This document shows, piece by piece, positions 24,023-35,729 of a DNA stretch of 64,000 nt. Each line of letters starts with the position of its first letter. The first letter of the stretch is position 1. Source of the stretch: Congeria kusceri (Eukaryota; Mollusca; Bivalvia; Myida; Dreissenidae); the NCBI GenBank assembly GCA_027627225.1, contig CM051034.1, positions 19,381,480 to 19,445,479 on the forward strand. The letters run 5' to 3'. Position numbers and translations under genes: made by a program. Under the pieces are notes generated by a model. That model was not told where the DNA came from. It was given only the letters and a program-made list of their open reading frames with translations, and did not search any database.

Positions 24023-24859
24023 TATAAACAGCCAATTAAACATGTACAATCCACTATGATCTTTAAACTCAGGTTAGAGGCGTAGTGCTATCTTGGCCCT
24101 CTTGTTCCAGAGTAAGGCTAAGATAAGACTAAAGTAGTTTCTTTGACACCAGGGCCAGATCCCATCACTATTATAATCATAAAACAAATAATAACTGTTG
24201 CTTCTTGTAACTAACATGCAAGTTGTATTATTATCATCATTATTATTATTATTATTATTAACTTTGTACACCTTTCTAAACTCTGTATTGTGTTTTATGA
24301 TATTAAGGACAATGCGTTTCTTATACCGTTACTTGAATTCTCTGCTGTTTTCTCTATTTTGTAGATCATAATTACTAAAAGATAATTAGAATGAGAATTT
24401 GTTAGCAAGTGTTAAGTAATTTTTAAGAAACAGCGTCCCATGAGCAATTTATGATGAAAAATAATGAATGGAAAGTTATCATTTTTTGACTTACGACAGT
24501 TTTCCATTAATTTTCATACTGGAGTTTGAACAGATTTCAGCGGAAAACTGTTGTAAGTTAAAAACCTTTTAATATAATGCTTAATATTACTTTTTTGCAG
24601 ACTGTAACATTTTAATAAGTAAAATAATACAATTTTATCACTTATTGGTTAAACAAAATTTATAAGCAGAATTAATTAAGTAAAGTAACAGTTTTTTCCT
24701 TCTACTGTAAAATTTTTAAAAAGTGAGTTACGACAGTTTTCCGTTCAGCCCTCGATGTATATATCCAGATTGCTGATGTAGTTCTTTTTTTTTAAGTGTT
24801 CAATACGGGTTCATTATATAAATACTGACTCGTTTTTAAGCGTCCTGTCATTTTTGCAG
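24023..24859. other. No gene seen; (TTA)n tract at 24233-24262
   Basis: AT-rich flank including a short trinucleotide run and the right end of the TIR-bounded region described at 18600-24755. Confidence 0.6.
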
Positions 24860-24965
24860 ACTGAGGTGTTGAATGGACGAGTTTCACATTCCGATTTTTA
24901 GCGATTATCACGAAACAATAATTTATCGGCAAATCAAAAACGAGGCTCGCGATGTATTGATGCAG
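24860..24965 (+). CDS. Candidate first coding exon, unknown protein
   Basis: The acceptor tttttgcag ends at 24859. An ATG at 24873 opens a 31-codon frame beginning MDEFHIPIFSDYHETIIYRQ, ending in VLMQ exactly at a consensus-like donor (CAG|GTAATA, 24966). Composition is protein-like and the exon ends in phase 0. I could not identify the next exon, and 25146 onward is repeat. Family unknown. Confidence 0.33.
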
Positions 24966-25145
24966 GTAATACTGGTTTTATAGCGGTCATTTAAACTTTA
25001 TTAATTATAAAATGTTATAAAAAAAAAAAAAAATATTTACTTATTTTATTTCTTAACAGAAAATGTAATTATGATATATATTCAGATAGTGTGAGTTTAA
25101 TTGCTATACAATGCAATTTAGACTGAGATACTTTCTCTGAGACTG

Positions 25146-25322
25146 AACAAGAACAAGACTTTTATTTTCACCCAAGGATATAACATATACAATTAGGGCA
25201 ATATAACAAAGCAAAATTGCTAGTAAATTAGTAACTTCCGATAATTTTTACGTTAACACAATTGTGTAGATGATAGACGGGGGGTATTTAAATAATAAGA
25301 TACATAGTCGGAACATATGATG

Positions 25323-25370
<48 letters not shown>

Positions 25371-25395
25371 GCAATAATGTGTGATCTATAATCAA
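25146..25395 (-). mobile_element. LINE 3'-end repeat with (ATA)n
   Basis: On the minus strand it ends 'gggtgaaaataaaagtcttg' plus a (ttgttc) tail. On the plus strand it reads 'gaacaagaacaagactttta', then 'caattagggcaatataacaa', then a trinucleotide run at 25318-25372. A near-identical copy is at 46245-46505. It may be the true 3' end of the LINE at 26646-30236, in which case that element has a 1.5-kb 3' UTR, or it may be a separate fragment. Confidence 0.75.
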
Positions 25396-26640
25396 AATCA
25401 AAATACCAAAAACTTGATAAAATTATCAAAATCACAATCATTATCATATCATATTCAAAATCATCATACTAATCATAATAATCATAATAATGATAATCGT
25501 CATAGTTATCATAATCATCATAATAGTGGCATTTAAGAAACAAATAATAGTACAGTTCTATAAGAGCATTTTAATACTAGAACTGGTAAAAATAATTAGT
25601 GGTTTGTGATCATAGTTGTGCGGTGACGTATTTTCGTTTGCACGCGGCGTTTCGGGTTGAGAAATTGAAACGACTACGCGTTTTAAAAGGTTTACATTTT
25701 GCGTCAGAAATTTAATTCATTATCAATACTTAAAAGACATGTTGTTGCGAAAGACTGTGTGCGTTAGCGTGTATGGTGCTGGAGCTAGCTTTGTAACGGT
25801 TTCAGTCAACAGCAGTTATTTTTGTCATGATTTACGATTGAGTGCACCTGCACGCGAGGTCGATGTTGAACACAAAGGCAAGATGGAGGACCTATTGTGT
25901 GTGGTAATTACTCTAATCAGCTTTGCATTGCAGGATTACAATGGAGAATGCCGTTATCTGAGGGGTTAACATTAAATGACTGATGGGGCAAAAGCAAATT
26001 ATAATTTGTGTGCTGGATGAGTTTAAAGGGAAGTAACAAAAGTATAATTATTAATTTATGTACTAGAACTGCTAGATTAATTAGGATAAAGAAACAGGAT
26101 TGTAGGTGAAATATAGGTAACAGTTGTACTCATTTAGAATGCAACACTTGTTTCCTTAATTGAAATATAATATCAATATAGCAGGCAAAAATATTTAAAA
26201 TGTTAACACTTGTACTTGAGTGGTACCATTTTGTACTACTCTTATATAATGCTGCAATTATTTCTGTTATATGAGTATAAGTATATAGCAATCTTACGTT
26301 AATATTGACATATAATTATGCAGTTATCATTTGGTACAAATACAGAATGAAGTTATTATTTACATTGCACAGTTTATATTTTCATGCATATATTTCTAAT
26401 TAAAGTAAATAATGTGATTAGTATATACATGCAAAAATATATACATTTGTGACCAGACAAATATTTTGATATATTGATTACACAAGTGTAAACGGTCACT
26501 TATATTGAGATAATATGTAAATATGTTATGCTGTTAACAATAAAAATACATTGAAATAAAGGCAGTATTGTTACAAACTACAATATTAGAGTTGGTGTAT
26601 TAGCTGGTGGCATTGGTAAAAACAGGTAGTTAAATAGATA
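25396..26640. other. Non-coding; CpG-rich patch at about 25615-25880
   Basis: The patch contains 'ggtgacgtattttcg', 'cacgcggcgtttcgggttg' and 'cacgcgaggtcgatg', unusual in this AT-rich region. It includes a short open frame (25739-25966) with an ATGGAGGACC context. It could be a host promoter or first exon, or LINE 3' UTR. I cannot decide. The remainder is AT-rich. Confidence 0.4.
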
Positions 26641-26645
26641 ACTTG

Positions 26646-29600
26646 CTATCGCTTAATCTTACTGAATATGAAGCGAATAAATTTGCTTGTATTCTGTAAT
26701 AGTTGTAAGGAATTAGATGTTAGGATTGTAATAAGAGTAGCATCATAAAGATCATGTCCTAAGAATTGTTCTCTTTCAGATTTAAAGAAATCGCAGTTTA
26801 GTAGATAGTGATGTTCGGAGCCAACTTGACCAGAGTTACAAAGTCTGCATATTCTTTCCTCAAATGGGGTTCCATCGTATCGACCGGTTTCAACTGGTAA
26901 CCAGTGATATGCAGTTCTAAATTTAAAGAGGTATGTATATTCAGTTTTTGTAAGTTTTATAAAGTAGTCTTCAAAGGATAGAGTTTGTTTGAAACTGGTA
27001 TATATTTGTCCCTTATGTGTTTGCTGTAGTTGATTGTGCCATTGGGTTTTGAATTGGGTTAATAATTTGGCTTTGACTAAGCGGCAAATATTATTTTGGG
27101 TTGTTAGGAATTGGTTATCCCATAAGTTACTGAAGTTTACTGAGGTGAGGATTTCTTTAATTTTGTTGGCCCATTTAAAATTTGAGATTGGCAAGTTCAT
27201 CATGTATTTATAGATTTGGATAGATAATTTCTGATCTTTGCCTATTAAGATTCTATTCCAAAAAGAGATCATGCGACTTTTGATGTTAATTGCTATAGGG
27301 TATCTGCCAAGTTCACTATATAAAAAAGCCATTGGGGTTGATTTCCGAGCATTCGTAATTTTTCTAAGAAAGTTATTATGGACTTTCTCCAAGATATCTA
27401 CATTTTCAAAACCAAAAATTTCTGAGCCATAGATTAAAATTGGTAAAACAGTGTGGTCGAAAAGTTTAAGAATTAAATCAATAGGTAGCTCTGCATTATT
27501 TGCTCTAGTATATAGAAGGTGCATTGCTTTTGTTGCTTGCTCGGCTAAGTGTTTCCGTGCATTGAGGAAAGAACCATTGCTGGAAAGGGTAATGCCTAGG
27601 TAGTGGTAACGGTCAGTGATTTTTACAGGGTTGTCACCTAATGTGAAATGGAAGTTTTGTAGTTGTCTTGAACCAAATATTACAATTTTTGTTTTGCTAA
27701 GGTTTATTTTTAAATGCCAGTTATCACAGTATTTATGGAAGGTATTTAAACTATTTTGGAAGTCTATTTTTGAATCAGATAAAATCACAGTGTCATCAGC
27801 ATAAAGTAGAATAAGTCGTTTTAGCCAAAGAGACAAATCCAGGGGATTTTCTAGTTCTATGCCAATTGAGCCATTGAGGTGCATATGTGTTTGAAGGTCA
27901 TTTAAGAAGATGGAAAAAAGAATTGGAGATAGATTTTCGCCTTGTCTAACGCCAATTTCTGATACGAAGGGTTCTGAAATATTGCCGTTAATTGAGATAC
28001 TAGATTTGATATTGTTGTACATGTTTTGAATTAAATGTAAATACTTGCCATTTATATTTTGTTTAATAAGTTTGTGCCATAGGCCAATTCGCCAAACCTT
28101 GTCGAATGCTTGTGAAAAATCAATGAAGGCGCAGAATAGTTTTTGTTTTCTTTTTTTCAGTATTTCGATCAATGAATGTAATGTAAAAATATGGTCAGAG
28201 CAAGAGTAGCCTTTCCTAAAGCCAGCTTGATTTTCATCTAAAATATTCTTTTCATTAAGGAATTTGTTTAATCTTTCATTGAGTATGGAAGTAAAAAGTT
28301 TACCTAGACAACTGAGGATAGTAATTGGTCGGTAGTTATTAGGATCTTTAGGGTCACCTTTGTTTTTAAATATAGGTATGATTATTCCATTTAGCCAGCT
28401 TTGTGGAATGAACCCTGTTTCCAGTACACAGTTAAATAGTTTATGGTAAACAGGCATAAGTAGATGTTTAGTGGACTTGATATACTCATTTAAAATATTG
28501 TCGAATGGGCTAGGTGTTTTAGAATTTTTAAGCTTTGTGATACATTTTTCTATTTCTTCTTCAGTAATTGGGGTATTAAGCCTGTTGCTTGTGTCATTTT
28601 TTTAGATGGGAGTTTTTGTCATTGAAGCGATTGTCATCGATTGTGCTGGTATTAATTTCTTTGAAGTGATCATGAAATTCATCTAATGTGGGTATAGTTT
28701 TAACTTTCGTTTTTGGTTTAAGTTTATTTAAAAAGGACCAGTACTGTTTAGGATTTTTGTCGGACATTGAACGAAGTTTATTTGACATGTTATGTTTGCT
28801 ATAATGTGGTAGTTCATGGTGCGTTTATATTCCTTACTGGCATTGATCATTCTTTGTTTGTTGTCTATAGTTTTGTTTTTTGTGTAGTCATTTTTGGCAG
28901 TATGATAATTTGTTCGTGCTTTAGAACATTGAGGACCAAACCATGGTTTATTGTTTTCTGGTCTATTATAATGAAATCGTTTTTTATTTTCAGGGTATGT
29001 GCTGGTGGAATCTTGATGGAATACTGATTGGAGTTGATCGGTTATGTGCTCAATTGTCTGCTGTGATTGTGGGTAAGTGTTAATTTGCAAGAGCATTTGG
29101 TCTATTATGTTAAGGTTAATATTGTTAACAAATTGGTTGGACAAGTCAGGATTCCATTTTGGTTTCAGATTTATGTCACTTAGATTTTTGGTGGAAATAT
29201 TGGAGCATTTTCTGTGTGGTATGTTTATGGACAAAGTGAGGGCATTATGACCATCTGAGAACAGTGAATCTATTTCAATGATATGAAAATCTGAGAGAAA
29301 GTAAAAGCAATCAAATGAAGCAATTGCATAATCAATTGTAGATTTATTTCTGAAATTTAAGATAGCACAATCATTACCTGATGATAATCTTCCATTGAGG
29401 ATAAAAATGTTGTTATTTTTGCATAAATCAATAAGTCGGAGTCCATGGGTATTTGCTCGATGGTCTTTAGAAGTACGAATAAGTGGGATAGATAATTGTT
29501 CAAGGGTTTTATATTTGACAAGTTGGCTCTGTATATCATCATCAATATCGAACATGTCATTTAAATGGGGATCTGTAGTTATGTAATCTTTCATGCTTCC

Positions 29601-30098
29601 AACTCTGCTATTGAAATCTCCTGCAAGAATTACATATTTATGTTCATTACATTTTTGAGAGATTTCATTTTCAAAGGCCATAAACTTGTCATCGTTGAAA
29701 AATTTGGAGTTTTCGGGTGGAACATATACAGCTCCTATTATAATATTTTCATCAAGTTTCGCTAATGATTTGCAAATGGATATCCATAGTACATATTCAG
29801 AGTTTGATTGTAGGACTTTAATTGAGGAAGTAAGTTGGTCTTTAACAAATATACCAATGCCACCAGATTTACGCTTATACTCTTGTTCTCTGTGTTTGGC
29901 TAAATATTCATAGTTATTTATTTTAATAATATCGTGTTCATCAGTGTGGGTTTCCGAGATACAAAATATGTCGTAATTACTAATGAGTTCAGTGAATTCT
30001 GGGTAATTGAGTCTTTTCTTGAGTCCACTAACGTTTAAGGTTCCTAATTTTATGTTTTTCTCTTCCAGATTATAGAGTAATTCGACCCCCCCTCTGGC
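26646..30098 (-). pseudogene. LINE ORF2: EEP endonuclease + RT, two compensating frameshifts
   Basis: The endonuclease part (about 30090-28806) has LGTLNVSGLKKRL, 'DIFCISETHTDEHD', 'ILAGDFNSRVG', 'KSTIDYAIAS' and 'LFSDGHNALTL', covering the catalytic Asn, Glu, Asp-Asn and His positions of the exonuclease/endonuclease/phosphatase fold. Near 28806 the frame shifts, the segment about 28800-28601 (MSNKLRSMSDKNPKQYWSFL) is read in another frame, and at an A-run near 28600 the frame returns. The RT part (28590-26646) has 'YRPITILSCLGKLFTSIL', 'AFIDFSQAFDKVWR', 'GVRQGENLSPILFSIFLNDL', 'LILLYADDTVIL' (YADD box), and the terminal knuckle 'RICRLCNSGQVGSEHHYLLNC'. All catalytic motifs are intact. Only the two indels disrupt it. 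Confidence 0.92.
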
Positions 30099-30233
30099 CT
30101 AGTGGGGATGGCTGCTGGCATCTGGAGCCCTGTTCAAATTTGGCGTCTGTGGAGTATTCCGGTTTTGTACAGACTGAGCAGTACGAGAGGTGTCCCATGG
30201 ACTGACAGAATTATCATTTTCCAAACATGGTCT
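30099..30233 (-). pseudogene. C-terminal end of LINE ORF1
   Basis: A frame reading CLENDNSVSPWDTSRTAQSV, then QNRNTPQTPNLNRAPDASSH, stops at TAG 30101-30099 just upstream of ORF2. It is low complexity, rich in Asn/Ser/Pro, as is common for ORF1 tails. Only the end is present, because the element is truncated here. Confidence 0.55.
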
Positions 30234-30236
30234 AAT

Positions 30237-31784
30237 AAATTATTATATCATAATCTTGTATAAACACATGGCCATAATTGTCAAATTGTGTATATTCAGG
30301 TCCCAATCTTAAAATAACATGTGCCACAATCACGTAATCAACATGCGTACCAATTAGTGAAGTAATACACGGGTCATTGTCTTGGCAGATATATGACATT
30401 GCATTCAGGAATGTAATTGATAACCAGTAAAATAACTTCATCATTGACTTTATTTAAGACAAAACTATCATTTTATTGGCAATAGTCCTGATCGTTGCTT
30501 GAACTTACGATAGTTAATAAATGGAATTTCAATGTTTTTGTACAACAATTCTGAATACATGTAACGATAATAAATACTGCTTTTGGAAGTTTTGTTATGA
30601 AGTAATGGTGTTTTATCTCTCTATTTTCATACTAAATCATAATTTTGGTTTAGTTCACTATCATTCCTGAGAGAGTACAAAGAAAAAACAACGTATATAG
30701 GTCTTTGAATAATTCTGGTAAACTTGGTAGAAGTCGTTTCACTTAAATGAACACAAAAGCTGCATAATAATATACTGCATAATAATAATAATAATAATAA
30801 TAATTATTATTATTATTATTATGATATAGTAATAATGATAATGTTACTGTCGAGCGGTTACCGGTAATTGCCCAAGCCGACAATGAATCCGGAATAAACG
30901 ATCGAAATGCTTAGATAATGTTAGTTAATTATTAATTTATTAATTAATAAATTAATAATTATGTAAACTGCAATACATTCAGCAGTTATAGATTTATTTC
31001 AATCACTAAAATGTTTGAAACAAGTAACATATACTTAAGATGTAAAACATGGTTTCGTTCGCATATAAATTTGGCTATCTTGTGATCGATTAATTACATT
31101 TGTTGCATTATAATTTAAGAATTTGAAACGTATCCACTTATACATAATTCAGTTAACAAAACTGTGAAGAAAAACAAACAACATTTTATTAGTTTATTCG
31201 ACCTTTCCTCCACTGAACATTATTTTCCTTCATTGACTAACACAGCCAATACATCGTCAGACTCATTCTCGATTCACTTTATCAAGGGAGACAACACCCT
31301 TGATACCGGGTAGTGGAAAGGGTCTATTGCTAAAAGTGTGTTTATTAATGGATCGTACAAACAGAAATAAATATCTATTAAATATGTGATTAGTGTACTG
31401 TTAGTTTGCTTTTGTATGTGCAGTTAATATCCAAAACGATGGCTTTTTAACGTGTCACACACATCAATAATCATTCATTAAATATGCGATTAGTGTACTA
31501 ATAGGTTGTTTGTATAGACCCATCATATTTAACGCAAAGGGTTGTTTAGTATAGCAAAAAATGTACATAATAGACAAGATATTGACCTCAGTTGCCTAGT
31601 TTAATGTCTAGTATTCATATAATCAATCAATACAACAATTAAAGGCGATACAAGGAATTGATCTCAATCATTGGTCTGGATAAACAATTGGCTTAGATTT
31701 TAAATTAAATGGTCTAGTTAATAAAATGTGAATGTTTATTATTGAAAGTTACCGCGTAAGAGTCATTAATTAACGTATATAGAA
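30237..31784. other. No gene seen; AT palindromes
   Basis: Contains a mirror microsatellite, (AAT)n then (ATT)n, at 30784-30823 and a perfect 36-bp AT-only palindrome at 30926-30961. Nothing coding is recognised. Confidence 0.7.
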
Positions 31785-32147
31785 TGATATATCGAGTGGT
31801 AGTTGTTTTTTTTCAAAGCGAAAATCCATTTTCTTTTTTGTTTCAGATGGTTAAATACAAAACGTAAACAGAAACGTACATAATTCAATTTAACGCTTGC
31901 GGGAATTTTGGAATCACATGTAAATAGGTAACGAATTTCACACCCTATCAAATTAGTGTTACACAAGGTACAAAATCGAAGGTTATCAATGTTATAAAAC
32001 AAGACCATGTTCAATTGGCATTCTATGATTGGTATATCTAAACTTACACAATGTTTAAGATAGTTCAAATGGTAAACTATTAAAATAATCATCGTTATCA
32101 AACTGATGTTTATAAATTCTATAATTTAGACATTTACTAGAATTGTT
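31785..32147 (-). mobile_element. CR1/jockey-like LINE fragment
   Basis: On the minus strand the phrase 'ctaaattatagaatttataa' and the following frame 'FYNIDNLRFCTLCN' and 'CEIRYLFTCD' match the fragment at 10940-11200. It ends exactly where the right arm of the inverted duplication begins. Several stops and a frameshift mean it is dead. Confidence 0.78.
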
Positions 32148-35100
32148 AACAATGAGTGCTACTGACTGTTACAAGCAGGACCCAGGTTAATGATTGTTCT
32201 ATTTTGTAGTTGTGAGTCTCTTTATCGTTATATTAGTTTTCATGGACAATAAAATAATTAAATGTTGTTTGTTATGTATTTTTAAAAGTAGGTAATGAAA
32301 CAGATATTTCATTGTCATTTTGGGAACAGTCAAATAGTTTTCCTTCATTATCGGGGGGTACATTTTGAACTGTTGCCATCTTTTTCAGGAAAACAATTTG
32401 ACTGTTCTCAAATGCCTATGAAATATCTATATCAAAGTATCCAGCATTGGGAGTGTTTTCTCTTAGAGTAATGAAATCGGCACATTGACAATTAAATATT
32501 ATTTTATGCATCATTGTCGATATATATAGCTGCTAAAATGATAAAGATAATTATATATTTTTACTTAATTAAAGATAGGCCGATTTCCTGTATAGATATG
32601 GTAGTAATTGTTAACATCAAAGATATATTTGTAGATGATCATATGTGTCTGTCGCTTCAGCTCATTACAAATCTCCAAACACAAAATATACATATGCTTT
32701 TTATAATAACGAACTATTTTGTTTAAGAATAAAAAACTTTTATATAGAATGTTATCTTGTTTTTATTTTAACAGCTAGTTTTATATGCTTTTGTAGCAGG
32801 TACAACTATTAAAAGTATGTTCATTTTGATCGTCAATTGTAATTGTTTTTTAAATTATTAAACATGTATATAATCATAATGTACGTGATTTCCCATTAGA
32901 TCTGAGGTATATATGAAAATGCGTGTTTGCTGTTTATGTGTTTATATTTCAGCACGAAATCTGGGAACCTAATAGACAATTTTCAAATGCAAGCATTTGC
33001 ACTGTATTTTCGGCATAATGCAGATTCTCGACCATGTAGGGTAAAATAGGACCATTTATAGACCCAAATGCTGCCCCTGTTGAACCCATACGCTACCCAT
33101 TTGGGACACATATAGGACCCATATTTAGCCCATATATATTGCTTACTGGGAAATACCATAAGTTAATGTGCTCCTACATGTTCGTGTTCCAGATGCTGAC
33201 GTTCAACTGTAAATATTTTGGTTTTAATTAGCAAATATAATTCACAGTAATAATATTGTGAATATAGTCTAATTAATATTTTACAGTAAGGCAACACAAA
33301 ATAAATTGTGTGTTTCGGGAAACGGTCTCAAAAATGTTAGGTAGGGTCGAGATTGAGTTTTTATTACAGTTTAATTTTTAAAAAACACATTTTGGTAAAA
33401 CAAACATTGAAAAAAATGTAAAATCTGACGAATACGGATTTCATGGAAAACAATCGTCGCTAAAACTTTAGGGTCAGGAAGTTTTCGTTGGGTAGGGTCG
33501 GGTTGCCCGAAACACATATTTTTTTTATTTTGGCCTTACTTTGGTGTAGTGTAAAAATACACAAGAGATAAAAAGCAATTTAAGTTTTATTTATAGTTTA
33601 CATTTTGCTTAACTCCTTCCAGTAATCTCCCCTGCTACGCGAAATTGGTATCAATGCAGCGAAGCAGCCGGAGGGGTGGGATGGGGGGGGGGTGAGAGAG
33701 GGCACTGTGAGGCGTTTGACATATGCATATAAATTAGTTCATGTGCGTTATATTTAAGTTATAGCTTTGTATAATTTTACCGAATATAATCTAGCATTAC
33801 AGTTGACAATACTTTTGATTATTATTACATATTCATTTATTATTTTTATTATAATTCTAAAGGCGATCTCATGTACTCGTATTGTGGCTTGATTTTAATT
33901 GGAAATTTCACAAGGATGTCAACAAAGTATATCAAGTTTCGACTTTGTTGTCAACCACCAATGGAATATGTAACACGCGGAACGTTAACACACTTGTTAT
34001 TTTTATCGCATTTTGATGGTATGCGTACATTGGAAACGCTTGTGTTGATGGTAGTCGATTAACTGCATTTTATGAACAAATGCCGTGCTTGTTCAGAAAC
34101 GGATAGTTCATGCACGATGCGTTTATAAATGTCGCCAGTTTTAGCTGCTCTTTGTGCGCTACGATAGCGAGAATCCCATCGTCAAACTGGTGGTTTGACG
34201 TTTTTCCTAATCAGTCACCCGGTAAATTAAGGGCAAAACTAATTAAACACTAAACGGTTTGATTGGTATCCATATGTACTTATTTGGACGTTATTTATTT
34301 GACCTAGGAAGGCTTTATTTGTAACTGTCAACCATGTACATGCATAAGCCAATATGCACCAACTCGAATACAATGAAATTCAAACGCAAACATATAATAA
34401 TGGTGTCACTGATTTTCTTTATGAAATATGTCATATGTTTGTTGCAACATTAACAATAAATGGTTTGCTATTTCCATAATGTTTATCAATTTTATTTCAA
34501 TTTTCTTTTCTTAACAAAATAAGTTAGTTTTCTGACGTTGTTTGATGTTGTTAGATAAGCGGACGATGTGCTATCAATAATATGTTAGCACTGCTATATC
34601 TATTGACCAGCAATACAATGACGTTCGAAATATATAATTATTCTATATTTATTGCCCTCGACCGGAATAACGATGTGCATATACACCACTGCACCATATT
34701 ACACGTTGAAATTATGTTAAATACGAAAAACGCATCAGCAGCGACAATAATAATTGTAATTGCAAGCCTCAAATTATTGGACAATTGGTTGGCTTGCAAT
34801 TGTAATACCATCATTGTCAGTCCAACAAATCTTGCAATAAATATGGCATTTCTCGATTTCATTTCCAAACGAAATGTAATTAACTGTTACAATTGACGAC
34901 TTTACTGCAAAACTCGTTAGCAAAGACATTTAATAACATTGTGGTGTCAACTCAAGCCGTTTTTAAATACTTTGTTCAAAATGAAAACTTGTTCATCTGA
35001 AATTTGGTAATATATGCTTACGTTTCTGTTTAGACAGTAAATAAGGATATAAACTTCATTCAATTCCAAATCTGCACTTCCTCTCCGCTGCCGATTCACC

Positions 35101-35336
35101 CATATGTGTTTTACCTTATTTACAAACGATGTTAAAACACGTACAAATAATGCTAACGTGATACTCGCTAAATTGTATAAAGACAAAGAACAAAATTATC
35201 GTTGATAAATTACCCAATTTTAAACAACACAAAAAGAAGTTCCGATTGTTAGCAGAGCATTGTAAAAAGTAATTCCAATTACAATTGCAAAACTATATGT
35301 CAAATCATGTTAGAATCGAAATAATTTTCACATTAT

Positions 35337-35470
35337 CGTTGTTTATCGGCCAATAAACAACGCTTTGACTTTCTGATGCGTGACTTTTAAATAACTCGTG
35401 CTAACGCCCTCGTGGTTTAATTTCTACGCACCAGAACTCCAAATCGTTGTTTATTGGCCGATAAACAACG
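35337..35470. mobile_element. 134-bp element with a 26-bp palindrome at each end
   Basis: 35337-35362 and 35445-35470 are inverted copies of each other, and each is itself almost self-complementary (cgttgtttat ... ataaacaacg with core cggccaa / ttggccg). The body includes 'cgccctcgtggtttaat', which also appears inverted near 54150-54166 ('ttaaaccacgagggcg'). No coding sequence. Possibly a foldback MITE. Confidence 0.65.
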
Positions 35471-35729
35471 ATAAATCGAAAAGTAGTTCTTAATTAGAAA
35501 ATGGAACACATACATCGACACTGATACGAGTCACTGAAAATAAAAGTTAAGTACAGTTTAGTATTGTTGTCGATTGTTTTGCAAAACTGCTTGCCTAGCA
35601 ATTAATATACATTGTCGTCACTGCAACCATGATTGCAATATTTGTTTTAAAAATAGGTTCTTATTAAAAAACTTGTTGTAACATAGCACTCATAACGCCG
35701 ACGAAATTTATGTAAAAACACAAAAATAA

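Larger units (their letters stand above)
18600..24755. mobile_element. Region bounded by ~38-bp terminal inverted repeats
   Basis: The left end, tcgagggctgaacggaaaac (18600-18619) continuing to about 18637, is inverted at 24718-24755 with roughly 34 of 38 matches. The unit ggaaaactgtcgtaact recurs near both ends (18787-18803 forward, 24488-24505 inverted, 24541-24559 forward), giving a subterminal repeat pattern. The interior holds tandem repeats, a LINE and MITEs, so it looks like one DNA transposon that became a landing site. No transposase frame is visible. It is also possible that the two ends are separate, solo copies of a shorter element. Confidence 0.5.
26646..30236 (-). mobile_element. 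CR1/jockey-superfamily LINE with endonuclease and reverse transcriptase
   Basis: On the minus strand the element begins near 30236, inside ORF1. It passes the ORF1 stop at 30101-30099, then carries ORF2 to the stop near 26646. The outer boundary on the 3' side is either shortly after 26646 or at the LINE-end repeat 25146. I saw no clear target-site duplication. This is the longest mobile element copy in the window. Confidence 0.85.
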
